From positions 1-14,897 of the forward strand of contig NZ_JOFS01000068.1 of assembly GCF_000719285.1 (NCBI RefSeq): a DNA stretch of 14,897 bases, written 5' to 3'. A program made the position numbers and the translations under genes. Positions within the stretch are counted from its first letter, which is position 1. Each line of letters begins with the position of its first letter. Below the pieces are notes generated by a model that did no database searches, was not told the DNA's origin, and was given only the letters and a program-made list of their open reading frames with translations. Shown piece after piece: positions 1 through 9,063 of the stretch. This DNA is from Streptomyces bicolor. GTDB lineage: Bacteria > Actinomycetota > Actinomycetes > Streptomycetales > Streptomycetaceae.

Positions 1-1
1 C

Positions 2-3000
2 CTGCGCAACGACACCTCCGGCGACCCCACGTTCCGCGAACTCCTGGCCCGCACCCGCGAAACCGACCTGGCCGCCTACTCCCACCAGGACATCCCGTTC
101 GAACGACTGGTGGAAGCGATCAACCCCCAGCGCTCACTGGCCCGCCACCCCTTGTTCCAGGTCATCTTCGGCGTGGACGCCACCAGCGGCAGTGCGCTGA
201 GCCTGCCCGGCCTGACGGTCGCTCAGGAGCCGGTCCCGTTCGAGTACAGCAGGTTCGACCTGGGCTTCAACTTCACCGAGCGGTACGGGATCGCCGGCCG
301 TCCGGATGGAATCGGCGGCCTGCTGCACTACAGCACGGACCTGTTCGACCACGAGAGCGTCGAGGCCCTCGTGACCCAGCTGGTGCGAGTGATGGAAGCG
401 GTGGTCGCGGATCCGGACCGGCCGGTCGGCCGGATCGGGATCCTCTCCGCGACGGAGCGGCGGCAGGTTCTGGAGGAGTGGAACGACACCGGGGCTGAGC
501 TGACCGACGCGACGGTTCCCGCGCTCTTCCAGTCGGAGGTCGCCCTGACGCCCGGGCGCCCGGCCGTCCTGGCCGCCGACGCCGACCTTAGCTACGCCGA
601 GCTGAACGAGCGGGCCAACCGCCTGGCCCACCACCTGATCGCGCACGGGGTCGGCCCTGAGCAGTTCGTCGCTCTCGCTCTGCCGCGTACCGCGCAGACC
701 ATGGTGGCGCTGCTCGCCGTCCTCAAGGCCGGAGCTGCCTATCTGCCGGTCGACCCCGCGTACCCGGCGGACCGGATCGCCTACCTGCTGCAGGATGCCG
801 AGCCGGCGCTCGTCCTCACTGTCGAGGAGACCGAGCAGGTGATCCCGGACGGCTCCCGGACTCCGCGCCTGGTCCTGGACGCTCCCGAGGTCGTCGCCGC
901 GCTGGAGAGCCGGCCCGCCACCGACCCGACCGACCGTGATCGCGGCAGCGTCCTGCAGCCGCTGCACCCGGCGTACATCATCTACACCTCGGGCTCGACC
1001 GGCCGTCCCAAGGGCGTTGTCGTCACCCATGCCAACGTGACCAACCTGGTCGCCTGGGCCCGTGCCGAGTTCGGCGAACAGCGGTTGGCCAACGTCCTGT
1101 TCACCACGTCGCTCAACTTCGACGTCTCCGTGTTCGAGATATTCGGCCCGCTGCTGACCGGCGGTTGCATCGAAGTGCTCCGTGACCTGCTGGCGCTGGG
1201 CGACCGGGACGCCGACGACCGTTCGGAGGTCCTGGTGAGCGGGGTTCCGTCCGCGCTCGCCCGGATCGTGTCCCAGGGCGACGTACGCACCACGGCGGAG
1301 ACCGTGGTGTTCTGCGGCGAGGCCCTCACGGCACAGGCCGCCGCCGAGGTCAAGGCGGAACTCCAGGCCGAGCGCGTGTACAACGTCTACGGCCCGACCG
1401 AGGCAACGGTGTACGCCACGGTGTGGTCCACGGACGCCCCCATCACGGAGGCACCGTCGATCGGCCGCCCGCTGCACAACACGCGGACCTACGTCCTGGA
1501 CGGCGGTCTCCAGCCGGTTCCGGCGGGCGTGGCCGGGGAGCTCTACCTGGCGGGCGAGGGCCTGGCCCGCGGGTACTTCGGGCGTCCGGACCTGACCGCG
1601 GAGCGGTTTGTGGCCGACCCGTTCGGCCCGGGCGGCAGCCGGATGTACCGCACCGGTGACCTGGCCCGCTGGTCCGACGAGGGACTGCTGGAGTACCTGG
1701 GCCGGGTCGACGACCAGGTGAAGATCCGCGGCTTCCGCATCGAACTCGGGGAGATCGAAGCCGTGTTGGGACACTTCCCCGGACTGTCCCAGGTCGCGGT
1801 GGTGGCCCGCGAGGACCGGCCCGGCGACAAGCGCCTGGTGGCCTACGCGGTCGCCGCGGCCGGCGGCGACACCGTGGACACCGAGGCCCTGCGCAGCCAT
1901 GCAGCCGGTCTGCTGCCGGAGTACATGGTGCCCTCCGCCTTCGTGGTGCTGGCGGCGCTGCCGCTGACCGCCAACGGCAAGCTGAACCGCCGGGCCCTGC
2001 CTGCGCCCTCGTACGAGACGGACATGGCCGGGCGCGGTCCGCGGACCCCGCGGGAGGAGATCCTGTGCGGTCTGTTCGCGGAGGTCCTGGGCCTGCCGGC
2101 GGTCGGAATCGACGACAGCTTCTTCGAGTTGGGCGGCCACTCCCTGCTGGCAGTCCAACTGATCGGCCGCATCCGGGACGTCCTCGGCGACACGCTCGCC
2201 ATTCGAGCTCTCTTTGCCGCGCCCACGCCCGCCGCTCTTGCCGAACAGCTGGGCCGGTCCTCGGTCGGGGAGGCGTTCGAGGTTCTCCTGCCCATCAAGG
2301 ACCACGGCGGCAACTCGGCGATCTTCTGCGTCCACCCCGTGAGCGGAATCGGCTGGTGCTATTCGCCGCTGGCCGGTATCGCCTCCCCGGAACACTCTGT
2401 CTATGCCCTCCAGGCGCGAGGCATGGACGGCAGGGACGCACTCCCGGGTTCGATCCAGGAGATGGCGGCCGACTACGTCCAGCAGATTCGTGCTGTGCAG
2501 GAATCGGGTCCGTACCACCTGATGGGCTGGTCCTTCGGCGGTGTCGTCGCCCATGAGATGGCCGTCCAGCTGAGGGCCCAGGGCGAGCAGGTGGAGACCC
2601 TCGCGCTGCTGGACTCCTACCCCGTGGACACGGCCGAGGATCCGCTCCCGGTCACGGACGAGGACGTGGTGGGGGGACTTGCCGAATTCTTCGGAGTCCA
2701 GGCCGAGGACGGCGAGGAGCCACTCACCATGACCGGGATCGTGGCGGCACTGCGCCGGGACCGGAGCGTGTTCACCGAGCTTGCCGAGCGGCATCTCGCA
2801 GACATCGCCGCGATTTACGAGAACAATCACCGCATCGTGACGGAGCACATCCCCGGTGAATTCGACGGCAACGTCCAATTCTACGAGGCGGAGCACGGCA
2901 AGCCCGCTGACCTGCACGCGGCGACTGCCTGGAGCGCATACGTGTCGGGCCGGCTCGACGTCGCGAGCATTGCCTGCAGTCATGCGGAAATGGCTCGGCG

Positions 3001-3052
3001 GGACTCGCTGGCCGAAATATGGCGGGACATTGCTCGGACGGATGCGCGATAG
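2..3052 (+). CDS. Nonribosomal peptide synthetase, C-terminal part (C-A-PCP-TE), 5' end outside window
   Basis: The frame is open from base 2, so the gene starts upstream; the first in-frame GTG (110) lies inside the condensation domain and is not the start. The visible 1016 residues begin at the end of a C domain ([10 protein letters not shown], then QDIPFERLV). A full A domain follows: [26 protein letters not shown] (about residues 328-338), [19 protein letters not shown], a [13 protein letters not shown] motif and NGKLNRR. The carrier domain has LGGHSL with its phosphopantetheine serine at about 714. A type I thioesterase ends the protein: GWSFGG serine about 844, LLDSYP aspartate about 871, likely histidine about 994. 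A terminal TE means this is the last module and releases the peptide. Aligning to GrsA by eye gives the pocket residues D-V-F-S-V-C-V-V-Y-K; I cannot assign a substrate. The antiporter gene follows after 35 bp. Confidence 0.97.
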   Translation: MRNDTSGDPTFRELLARTRETDLAAYSHQDIPFERLVEAINPQRSLARHPLFQVIFGVDATSGSALSLPGLTVAQEPVPFEYSRFDLGFNFTERYGIAGRPDGIGGLLHYSTDLFDHESVEALVTQLVRVMEAVVADPDRPVGRIGILSATERRQVLEEWNDTGAELTDATVPALFQSEVALTPGRPAVLAADADLSYAELNERANRLAHHLIAHGVGPEQFVALALPRTAQTMVALLAVLKAGAAYLPVDPAYPADRIAYLLQDAEPALVLTVEETEQVIPDGSRTPRLVLDAPEVVAALESRPATDPTDRDRGSVLQPLHPAYIIYTSGSTGRPKGVVVTHANVTNLVAWARAEFGEQRLANVLFTTSLNFDVSVFEIFGPLLTGGCIEVLRDLLALGDRDADDRSEVLVSGVPSALARIVSQGDVRTTAETVVFCGEALTAQAAAEVKAELQAERVYNVYGPTEATVYATVWSTDAPITEAPSIGRPLHNTRTYVLDGGLQPVPAGVAGELYLAGEGLARGYFGRPDLTAERFVADPFGPGGSRMYRTGDLARWSDEGLLEYLGRVDDQVKIRGFRIELGEIEAVLGHFPGLSQVAVVAREDRPGDKRLVAYAVAAAGGDTVDTEALRSHAAGLLPEYMVPSAFVVLAALPLTANGKLNRRALPAPSYETDMAGRGPRTPREEILCGLFAEVLGLPAVGIDDSFFELGGHSLLAVQLIGRIRDVLGDTLAIRALFAAPTPAALAEQLGRSSVGEAFEVLLPIKDHGGNSAIFCVHPVSGIGWCYSPLAGIASPEHSVYALQARGMDGRDALPGSIQEMAADYVQQIRAVQESGPYHLMGWSFGGVVAHEMAVQLRAQGEQVETLALLDSYPVDTAEDPLPVTDEDVVGGLAEFFGVQAEDGEEPLTMTGIVAALRRDRSVFTELAERHLADIAAIYENNHRIVTEHIPGEFDGNVQFYEAEHGKPADLHAATAWSAYVSGRLDVASIACSHAEMARRDSLAEIWRDIARTDAR

Positions 3053-3087
3053 GTCCCTTCCAGAACTCACAGAACTGGTGCTTCGCC

Positions 3088-4425
3088 GTGGCCATTGATC
3101 TGCCCGCCGTGTCTCCGACATCCCATCTCTTCCTGATGCTCTCCCTGATCATGGTCTGCTGCCATGTCGTCGGCCGCCTCTGCCGGCGGCTGGGGCAGCC
3201 GCCGGTCATCGGCGAGATCCTGACCGGCATCGCGCTGGGCCCGTCCCTGCTCGGAGCCGTCTGGCCGGCGGGGCAGCAGTGGCTCTTTCCGACGGGCCTG
3301 CTGTCCGTGGTCAACGCACTGGCTCAGGTCGGCCTCGTCCTCTTCATGTTCCTGATCGGGTACGAGTTGAACCTGCGGGAGGTCGGTGGCCGCAGCAGGG
3401 TCGCGGTGCTGGTCAGCAACGTGAGCGTGGCCGTGCCCATCTTCGGCGGGATCCTCCTCGCACTCGTGATGTACGGGCGGTTCGCCGAACCCGACATCGG
3501 GTTCCCGGCGTTCGCGCTCTTCATCGCCCTGTCCATGAGCGTCACGGCGTTCCCGGTGCTCGCGCGGATCCTGACGGACCGGAAGATCGACCGAACCCCG
3601 GTGGGGGCACTCGCCCTCACCTGCGCGGCCGTCGACGACATCACCGCCTGGTGCCTGCTCGCCCTGGCGACCGCGCTGGGACGGAACACCTCGCTCGCCG
3701 CGGTGGTCATCACCGTCACCCTCACCGCTGTGTTCATCTCCGTGATGATGTACGGAGTGCGCCCCGTGCTGGTCCGGCTGGCCGAGCGTCACGCGGATCG
3801 GCTGGGCGGGGGTACGGCACTCCTGCTCGTGATCCTCGCCGGGATCCTGCTGGCGTCGTTCGCCACTGACTGGATCGGCATCCACCCGCTGTTCGGAGCG
3901 TTCCTGTTCGGCGCCATCGTTCCGCGCGGTGCGGCGCAGACGGCAGCCGTGGAACAGGTGCGAGGCGTCACCGTGGTGCTTCTGCTGCCGCTGTTCTTCG
4001 TCTACTCCGGACTGCAGACCAACTTCCGACTGCTCGGCGCGGAGCCAGGCCTGTGGGGCTGGTGCGCCCTCATCGTCGCCGTCGCGACCGTCACCAAGTG
4101 GGCCGGGAGCACCGGTGCGGCCCGACTGGCCGGGCTCGGCTGGCGGGAGTCGCTCTCGCTCGGCGCACTCATGAACTGCCGGGGGCTGACCGAGCTCGTG
4201 GTCCTCGGCGTCGGACTGCAGACGAAGATCATCACGCCCACGGTGTTCGCGATGCTCGTGGTGATGACGCTGGTCACCACGGTGCTGACCGCGCCCGCAC
4301 TCACCCTGATCGACCGCCTGGCGGCCCGGCGGCGAGCAACTCCGTCCAGCAGCGCGAAGTCGTGGCCCACCGACCGCCGCTGCTCCACCCACCTCACCAC
4401 CCCGCCCACAAGGAGCGAGACATGA
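3088..4425 (+). CDS. CPA2/KefB-type cation:proton antiporter in the NRPS operon
   Basis: A 445-residue polytopic membrane protein of the Na+(K+)/H+ exchanger superfamily (PF00999). The N terminus has the family pattern GQPPVIGEILTGIALGPSLLG. The core shows SVTAFPVLARIL followed by AAVDDITAW, whose paired acidic residues (about 183-184) fit the ion-binding position of these antiporters. About 12 hydrophobic segments are visible. The C-terminal tail is about 40 hydrophilic residues, with no RCK/TrkA-N domain, so it is not a full-length KefB/KefC. Start choice: GTG 3088 puts the first membrane helix about 10 residues in, as in homologues. ATG 3019 would overlap the NRPS by 34 bp, and GTG 3109 is also possible; none has a clear Shine-Dalgarno. 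The stop TGA overlaps the next start, so it is translated in one operon with the oxygenase. A role in export or self-protection is inferred from context only. Confidence 0.9.
   Translation: MAIDLPAVSPTSHLFLMLSLIMVCCHVVGRLCRRLGQPPVIGEILTGIALGPSLLGAVWPAGQQWLFPTGLLSVVNALAQVGLVLFMFLIGYELNLREVGGRSRVAVLVSNVSVAVPIFGGILLALVMYGRFAEPDIGFPAFALFIALSMSVTAFPVLARILTDRKIDRTPVGALALTCAAVDDITAWCLLALATALGRNTSLAAVVITVTLTAVFISVMMYGVRPVLVRLAERHADRLGGGTALLLVILAGILLASFATDWIGIHPLFGAFLFGAIVPRGAAQTAAVEQVRGVTVVLLLPLFFVYSGLQTNFRLLGAEPGLWGWCALIVAVATVTKWAGSTGAARLAGLGWRESLSLGALMNCRGLTELVVLGVGLQTKIITPTVFAMLVVMTLVTTVLTAPALTLIDRLAARRRATPSSSAKSWPTDRRCSTHLTTPPTRSET
4410..4415 (+). promoter_or_regulatory. Strong ribosome binding site for the oxygenase gene
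   Basis: AAGGAG lies 6 bases before the ATG at 4422. It sits inside the last codons of the antiporter gene and, together with the ATGA overlap, fixes this start rather than any earlier in-frame codon. Confidence 0.85.
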
Positions 4426-5168
4426 CTCCCGAAATCGATGAGATCTTCCAGGTCGTGAAGGACCGGCACGGAGCCGGCTCCATCACCCGCGTCGAGGAGA
4501 TGGTGTACGCCAAGCGGCAGGAGCGGCATCCGCTGCAGAAGGACGCCAAGTGGGTCATGCCGGGGATCTCCCAGAAGCCGTGGCACGATCCCTACGAGCA
4601 CCCGGAGATCGAGCCCGTCGTCCGCGCCTTCGAAGCCGGCCACGGCGCCATCAAGCAGGAGCTCGCGGCCGCCTGGTCCGACCGCAAGAGCGCCTTCTCC
4701 GACTACGAGCACTACCTGACCCGCCAGGAGAACTGGCAGGCGCTGTACCTCTTCCGCGACGGCGGGCCGGTGGAGTCCTCGGCCGCTCTGGTGCCCACCG
4801 CGTACACCATCCTCACCCGCGAGGCCGTCGAGCAGGGCAAGCTCTGTCCCCTCCTGGAGAGCCACTTCTCGACGCTGCTGCCCGGTGCCTCGATCGCCCC
4901 GCACTGCGACCTGTGGAACTTCAGCATCAACCTGCACCTGGCGATCGACATCCCCGAGGGATGCGGCATCACGGTGGCTGGCGAGACCCGGCAGTGGCAG
5001 GAGGGCGAGTGCCTGCTCTTCGACTACTCCTTCGAGCACGAGGCGTGGAACAAGGGCGACAGGCCGCGCGCCTGTCTCCTCGTCGACCTGTGGCACCCGG
5101 AGACGACCGCCCCGGAGCGTGAGGCCCTGGTCGGTCTCATCACCGAGATCCGCAAGCTGATGGGCTGA
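4422..5168 (+). CDS. Aspartyl/asparaginyl beta-hydroxylase-family Fe(II)/2-oxoglutarate oxygenase
   Basis: A 248-residue protein of the AspH family (PF05118), non-haem iron oxygenases that hydroxylate a carbon next to a carboxyl-bearing or similar position. The catalytic part resembles the C-terminal domain of human AspH: PHCDLWNFSINLHLAIDIP, then ETRQWQEGECLLFDYSFEHEAW, then RPRACLLVDLWHPE. Likely iron ligands are His161 and His206; Arg216 fits the 2-oxoglutarate contact. Asp163 follows His161 as HxD, whereas vertebrate AspH has Gly there. No signal peptide or membrane segment is seen, so it is cytoplasmic. The start is fixed by AAGGAG and the ATGA overlap with the antiporter. Relatives occur in nonribosomal peptide clusters as amino-acid beta-hydroxylases; acting on an NRPS-bound or free amino acid is my inference. 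It is the last gene before the terminator. Confidence 0.92.
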   Translation: MTPEIDEIFQVVKDRHGAGSITRVEEMVYAKRQERHPLQKDAKWVMPGISQKPWHDPYEHPEIEPVVRAFEAGHGAIKQELAAAWSDRKSAFSDYEHYLTRQENWQALYLFRDGGPVESSAALVPTAYTILTREAVEQGKLCPLLESHFSTLLPGASIAPHCDLWNFSINLHLAIDIPEGCGITVAGETRQWQEGECLLFDYSFEHEAWNKGDRPRACLLVDLWHPETTAPEREALVGLITEIRKLMG

Positions 5169-5180
5169 ACCCCGAGCGCA

Positions 5181-5224
5181 CCCTGGGCTCGCAGCTCTCC
5201 GTGACGAGAGCTGCGAGCCCAGGG
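5181..5224 (+). terminator. Perfect 19-bp hairpin closing the NRPS operon
   Basis: The left arm 5181-5199 (CCCTGGGCTCGCAGCTCTC) is exactly complementary to 5206-5224 with a 6-base loop CGTGAC. It starts 12 bases after the oxygenase stop. There is no T tract, as usual for Streptomyces terminators. The convergent methyltransferase gene ends at 5400, so it may work for both directions. Confidence 0.9.
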
Positions 5225-5399
5225 TTCCGGGGACCGACTTCGTTCTTGCCGGCTCAGGCATGGTGGGAGGTGGCCACCAGAGCACCTCAGCAGCGACGCA
5301 AGCGACCCTGACATCCCGTCAGAACGAGCGTCATTTCAGCGTCGAGATATCGCCCGTAGCGCCCACACCATACCCCATGCACACGCACAAAACCGCAGG
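5225..5399. other. Convergent intergenic spacer at the biosynthetic cluster border
   Basis: About 175 bp between the operon terminator and the stop of the methyltransferase gene. It is visibly less GC-rich than its surroundings. I see no gene, tRNA or integrase site. A 10-bp palindrome GGTGGCCACC (5269-5278) and a short inverted repeat TGACATCCCGTCA are present; both are too short to interpret. Confidence 0.5.
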
Positions 5400-6728
5400 T
5401 CAGGAGCCCTTCGCGGTCGGTTCCAGGATGGCAACGCACTCCACATGATGAGTCATCGGAAACAAATCAAACGCCCGCAGCATCCGCACCCGATACCCCC
5501 CATCCCGGAAGTACCCCAAATCCCGAGCCAACGCCGCCGGATCGCAAGCCACATACGCGATCCTCCGCGCCCCCAGCGATGCCAGATGCGCCACCGTGTT
5601 CCGCCCCGCCCCAGCCCGCGGCGGGTCCAGGACGATCAAGTCCACCTCGGTGATCCCCGTACGCGGCAGAACCGATTCGACCCTGCCCTGCTCGATCCGC
5701 ACCCGCTCGAAGCCGGCCAGATTGTGCCGGGCGTCCTCCACCGCGCGCTTGCCAAACTCGATGCCGAGGACCGCGCCCTTGTCGCCGAGGCGGTCGGCGA
5801 GAGCGCCCGCGAAGAGGCCCACGCCGCAGTACAGGTCGAGGGCCATCTCGCCCTTGCGCGGCAGCAGGCCCTGCATGACCGCCGTCACCAGGGTGTCCGC
5901 GGCCTTCGGGTGGACCTGCCAGAAACCACCGCTGCCGACCCGGTAGGTGCGGCCGTCGGCGCGCTCGCGGACGAAGGGGCGGCCGTGGACACGGTGGGTG
6001 CCGCCGTCCTTCTCACCGACCCGCATCACCGACACCGGCTTGTCCAGCTCGACGATCGGCAGGCGCGCGCCCGGCCGGGGCGTCAGGATGACCTGCCGGT
6101 CCTGCGACCCCGTCGCCGCGATCGCCTCGACCGACGCCATGCCCGTCCAGTCCCGCTTCTCGATGCCCAGCTCGCTGACACCCTCCGCGGCGATCATGCA
6201 GTGGTCGACCGGCTCCACCTCGTGCGAGCGGTGCCGGCGCAGACCCGCGTGGCCGTCGGCGTCGACCGCGTACTGGACCCGAGTCCGCCACTGCGGCACC
6301 TGCCCGGCCGGCAGCTTGTCGCCCTCGGCCGGCATCACGGTGCCGTCCCAGCCGACGTCCTCCGGAGTCAGCCCCGCGAGCCGCTCGAGCTGCTCGGCGA
6401 TGACCTCGCCCTTCATCCGGCGCTGCGCCCCGGGCTTGGCGTGCTGCCAGTCGCAGCCGCCGCAGCGGCCGGGCCCGGCGAAGGGGCAAGGGGCCTCGAT
6501 GCGGTCCTTCGAGGCCGACAGGACCTCGACCGCGTCGGCGCGCAGGAAGCGGTCGCCCTCCTCGCCCTCGGTCACCCGGGCCACGACCCGCTCGCCGGGC
6601 AGCGTGTGCCGGACGAACAGCACTTGGCCGGCGTCGGTACGGGCGATGCAGTGCCCGCCGTGGGCGACGGGGCCGATCTCGACCTCGTACTCCTCCCCCA
6701 CCAGCGACTTCTTCGGTTCTGCCTGCAT
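5400..6728 (-). CDS. TrmA/RlmC/RlmD-family RNA 5-methyluridine methyltransferase
   Basis: 442 residues from ATG 6728. This start gives a normal TRAM domain at once (EYEVEIGPVAHGGHCIAR) and has GGAG about 10 bases upstream. Cys81, Cys89, Cys92 (in CGGC) and Cys177 are spaced like the 4Fe-4S ligands of RumA/RlmD. The C-terminal half is a class I SAM methyltransferase: LDLYCGVG (297-304), LDPPRAG (367-373), nucleophile Cys395 in VACDP, and general base Glu430 in HHVEC. The enzyme methylates C5 of uridine in rRNA or tRNA; which RNA cannot be told from sequence. In M. tuberculosis a homologue sits next to the same permease and ceoBC genes, as I recall. Odd: the last 60-70 codons use many T-ending codons (TTT, GAT, CAT, TTG, ACT), unlike the rest of the gene. 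Confidence 0.95.
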   Translation of the reverse strand: MQAEPKKSLVGEEYEVEIGPVAHGGHCIARTDAGQVLFVRHTLPGERVVARVTEGEEGDRFLRADAVEVLSASKDRIEAPCPFAGPGRCGGCDWQHAKPGAQRRMKGEVIAEQLERLAGLTPEDVGWDGTVMPAEGDKLPAGQVPQWRTRVQYAVDADGHAGLRRHRSHEVEPVDHCMIAAEGVSELGIEKRDWTGMASVEAIAATGSQDRQVILTPRPGARLPIVELDKPVSVMRVGEKDGGTHRVHGRPFVRERADGRTYRVGSGGFWQVHPKAADTLVTAVMQGLLPRKGEMALDLYCGVGLFAGALADRLGDKGAVLGIEFGKRAVEDARHNLAGFERVRIEQGRVESVLPRTGITEVDLIVLDPPRAGAGRNTVAHLASLGARRIAYVACDPAALARDLGYFRDGGYRVRMLRAFDLFPMTHHVECVAILEPTAKGS

Positions 6729-6815
6729 GGTGGGGTGACTCCAGATCGAGAAACGGTACGACGAGAAGGGGTACGGCCTCAGCTGCGGTCTCCGAGGGCC
6801 TGACAACAGCCCACC

Positions 6816-6821
6816 AGTCTA
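6816..6821 (-). promoter_or_regulatory. Possible -10 box for the RNA methyltransferase gene
   Basis: TAGACT on the - strand, just downstream of the stop of the permease gene, would give a leader of about 80 bases to ATG 6728. No convincing -35 is seen, so this is weak. Confidence 0.3.
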
Positions 6822-6849
6822 CGTGGTTCCGGCCGGGCCCCAGCCCGCG

Positions 6850-8898
6850 TCACCGCTGGGCCTCGGTCTCCTTCGCCCGCTCCTGCGCAGGCCCCCGGCG
6901 CACGGAACCCGGCGCGTTCCAGTCCTGCCGCTTGCGGGCCCGGACCTTCGCGGCCTCGGAGGACTGGAGCTGGTAGGGCACCGAGGTCACCATGATGCCC
7001 GGCGTGAAGAGGAGCCGGCCCTTCAGGCGCAGCGCGCTCTGGTTGTGCAGCAGGTGCTCGTACCAGTGGCCGACCACGTACTCGGGGATGATCACCGACA
7101 CCGCGTCGCGCGGCGACTCCTTGCGCAGCCCCTTCACGTACTCGATGATCGGCCGCGTAATCTCGCGGTAGGGCGAGTCGAGCACCTTCAGCGGGACGTC
7201 GATCCCGCGCCGCTCCCATTCCTCGCGCAGTGCCTTGGTCTCCGCCGGGTCGACGTTGACGCTGAGCGCCTCCAGGGTGTCCGAGCGCAGCAGCTTGGCG
7301 TAGGCCAGGGCGCGCAGGGCGGGGCGGTGGATCTTGGAGATCAGGACGACGGAGTGCACGCGGGACGGCCGTACGCTGTCGTCGCTCGGCCCCTCGGGGG
7401 CGGCGAGTTCCTCGGAGACATGGTCGTAGTGGCGGCGGATGGCCGTCATCGTCACATAGAAGATCACCATGCCGAGCAGGGCGACCCAGGCGCCGTGCGT
7501 GAACTTGGTGACCAGGACGACGACCAGGACCAGTCCGGTGAAGAAGGCGCCGAAGGTGTTGATCGCGCGGGAGCGGATCATGTGGCGGCGCCTGGCCTGG
7601 TCGGTCTCCGTCGCGAGGAGGCGGTTCCAGTGGCGGACCATGCCGGTCTGGCTGAGCGTGAAGGACACGAACACGCCCACGATGTACAGCTGGATCAGGC
7701 GCGTGGAGTCGGCGCCGTAGACCCACACCAGCAGCGCGGCCGCGCCCGCCAGGAGCACGATGCCGTTGGAGAAGGCGAGCCGGTCGCCGCGGGTGTGCAG
7801 CTGGCGCGGCAGATAGCGGTCCTGGGCGAGGATCGAGCCGAGCACCGGGAAGCCGTTGTAGGCGGTGTTGGCCGCGAGGAAGAGCACCAGCGCGGTGGCC
7901 GCCGCGAGCACGAGGAAGAAGAAGCTGCCCTTGCCGAACACGGCCTCGGCGACCTGGGTGATCACCGGGTTCTGGACGTAGTCGGCGCCGACCGCCACAC
8001 CGTCCTTCACCAGGTCGACGGCCGGGTTCTCGGCCATGCGGACCTTGGTCACCATGGCGAGCCCGATGATTCCGCAGAACATGGTGACGGCCAGCAGGCC
8101 CATCATCGCGAGCGTGGTCGCGGCGTTCTTCGACTTGGGCTTGCGGAAGGCCGGGACGCCGTTGGAGATCGCCTCGACACCGGTGAGCGCGGCACAGCCC
8201 GAGGAGAAGGCCCGCAGCAGCAGGAAGACCAGCGCGAAGCCCGCGAGGCCCTCGTGCTCCGGCTTGATCTCGTACGACGCCGTGGGCGCCCGCATGGTGT
8301 CGTCCAGGACCAGCCCGCGGAACGCGCCCCACGCGATCATGATGAAGACGCCCGCGACGAAGACGTACGTCGGGATCGCGAAGAGGCTGCCGGACTCCCT
8401 GACGCCGCGCAGGTTCATCAGCGTCAGCAGCACGATCACGCCGACCGCGCACTCGACCTTGTGCTCGACGACGAACGGGATCGCGGAGCCGAGGTTCTCG
8501 ATGCCGGAGGAGATGGAGACGGCGACGGTCAGGACGTAGTCGACGAGCAGGGCGCTCGCGACCGTCAGTCCCGCCTTGGGGCCGAGGTTGGTGGTGGCCA
8601 CTTCGTAGTCGCCGCCACCGCTGGGGTAGGCGTGCACGTTCTGCCGGTAGGAGGCGACCACCGTGAACATCAGCACGACGACCGCGGCCGCGATCCAGGG
8701 GCTGAAGTGGTAGGCCGACACGCCCGCGATGGAGAGGACCAGCAGCACTTCTCCGGGCGCGTACGCCACGGACGACAGCGGGTCGGAAGCGAAGACGGGC
8801 AGGGCGATGCGCTTCGGCAGCAGCGTTTCCGCCAGCCGGTCACTGCGCAGCGCGCGCCCGATCAGAATCCGTTTGGGCACGTCGGTCAGTTTGGACAC
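6850..8898 (-). CDS. KimA-like (KUP-superfamily/APC-fold) potassium transporter
   Basis: 682 residues with about 12 membrane helices up to roughly residue 450, then a cytoplasmic domain of about 200 residues. The N-terminal half matches Bacillus subtilis KimA (YdaO): RILIGRALRS, ASDPLSSVAYAPGE, SYRQNVHAYPSGGGDYEV and ALLVDYVLTVAVSISSG. Residues I recall as important for K+/H+ in KimA (Asp36, Tyr43, Asp117, Tyr118, Thr121, Ser125) are all present with a constant offset of three: Asp39, Tyr46, Asp120, Tyr121, Thr124, Ser128. A potassium/proton symporter is therefore more likely than the generic amino-acid permease label. KimA is inhibited by c-di-AMP in Firmicutes; whether that holds here is unknown. 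The start is GTG 8898, without a Shine-Dalgarno. The gene is divergent from the RCK pair and 121 bp upstream of the methyltransferase. Confidence 0.88.
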   Translation of the reverse strand: MSKLTDVPKRILIGRALRSDRLAETLLPKRIALPVFASDPLSSVAYAPGEVLLVLSIAGVSAYHFSPWIAAAVVVLMFTVVASYRQNVHAYPSGGGDYEVATTNLGPKAGLTVASALLVDYVLTVAVSISSGIENLGSAIPFVVEHKVECAVGVIVLLTLMNLRGVRESGSLFAIPTYVFVAGVFIMIAWGAFRGLVLDDTMRAPTASYEIKPEHEGLAGFALVFLLLRAFSSGCAALTGVEAISNGVPAFRKPKSKNAATTLAMMGLLAVTMFCGIIGLAMVTKVRMAENPAVDLVKDGVAVGADYVQNPVITQVAEAVFGKGSFFFLVLAAATALVLFLAANTAYNGFPVLGSILAQDRYLPRQLHTRGDRLAFSNGIVLLAGAAALLVWVYGADSTRLIQLYIVGVFVSFTLSQTGMVRHWNRLLATETDQARRRHMIRSRAINTFGAFFTGLVLVVVLVTKFTHGAWVALLGMVIFYVTMTAIRRHYDHVSEELAAPEGPSDDSVRPSRVHSVVLISKIHRPALRALAYAKLLRSDTLEALSVNVDPAETKALREEWERRGIDVPLKVLDSPYREITRPIIEYVKGLRKESPRDAVSVIIPEYVVGHWYEHLLHNQSALRLKGRLLFTPGIMVTSVPYQLQSSEAAKVRARKRQDWNAPGSVRRGPAQERAKETEAQR

Positions 8899-8906
8899 AA
8901 CAGAGA

Positions 8907-8912
8907 ATCGTA
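8907..8912 (-). promoter_or_regulatory. Possible -10 box giving a leaderless kimA-like mRNA
   Basis: TACGAT on the - strand ends 8 bases before the GTG start at 8898, so transcription would begin at or next to the start codon. No ribosome binding site lies between them (TCTCTGTT). No good -35 is visible. Confidence 0.4.
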
Positions 8913-9037
8913 GGCCCCCGGCCTGGTCCGGAGCACATCCGGGTGAAATCGCGAGCGGCGCGGGGGTGAATTCCGTGCCACGCTCGCGCCGGGCGCCGGG
9001 CCGGAAGGCATCCGCATGCCTCCATGACCTGCGTCGG

Positions 9038-9059
9038 TACGCTCATCACATCCGGGAGG
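9038..9059 (+). promoter_or_regulatory. Possible -10 box and strong RBS for the 32-residue ORF
   Basis: TACGCT (9038-9043) lies upstream of GGGAGG (9054-9059), which is 4 bases before ATG 9064. The RBS is good. The promoter is weak because no -35 matching TTGACA is found. Confidence 0.4.
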
Positions 9060-9063
9060 CCTC

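Noticed and set aside
3019..3087. Earlier ATG for the antiporter, overlapping the NRPS end
   Set aside because: It adds 23 residues without family likeness before the first helix and has no ribosome binding site; kept only as an alternative.
134..3121. Very long open frame of 995 codons opposite the NRPS gene
   Set aside because: It is a shadow caused by GC-rich third positions; the + strand shows every NRPS motif and the - frame shows no known domain.
5261..5279. Inverted repeat TGGTGG/CCACCA as an operator
   Set aside because: Only 6 bp arms in a convergent spacer with no promoter to control; likely chance.
6729..6806. Longer N terminus for the RNA methyltransferase
   Set aside because: The extra 26 residues look like translated leader, and GGAG sits properly before ATG 6728.
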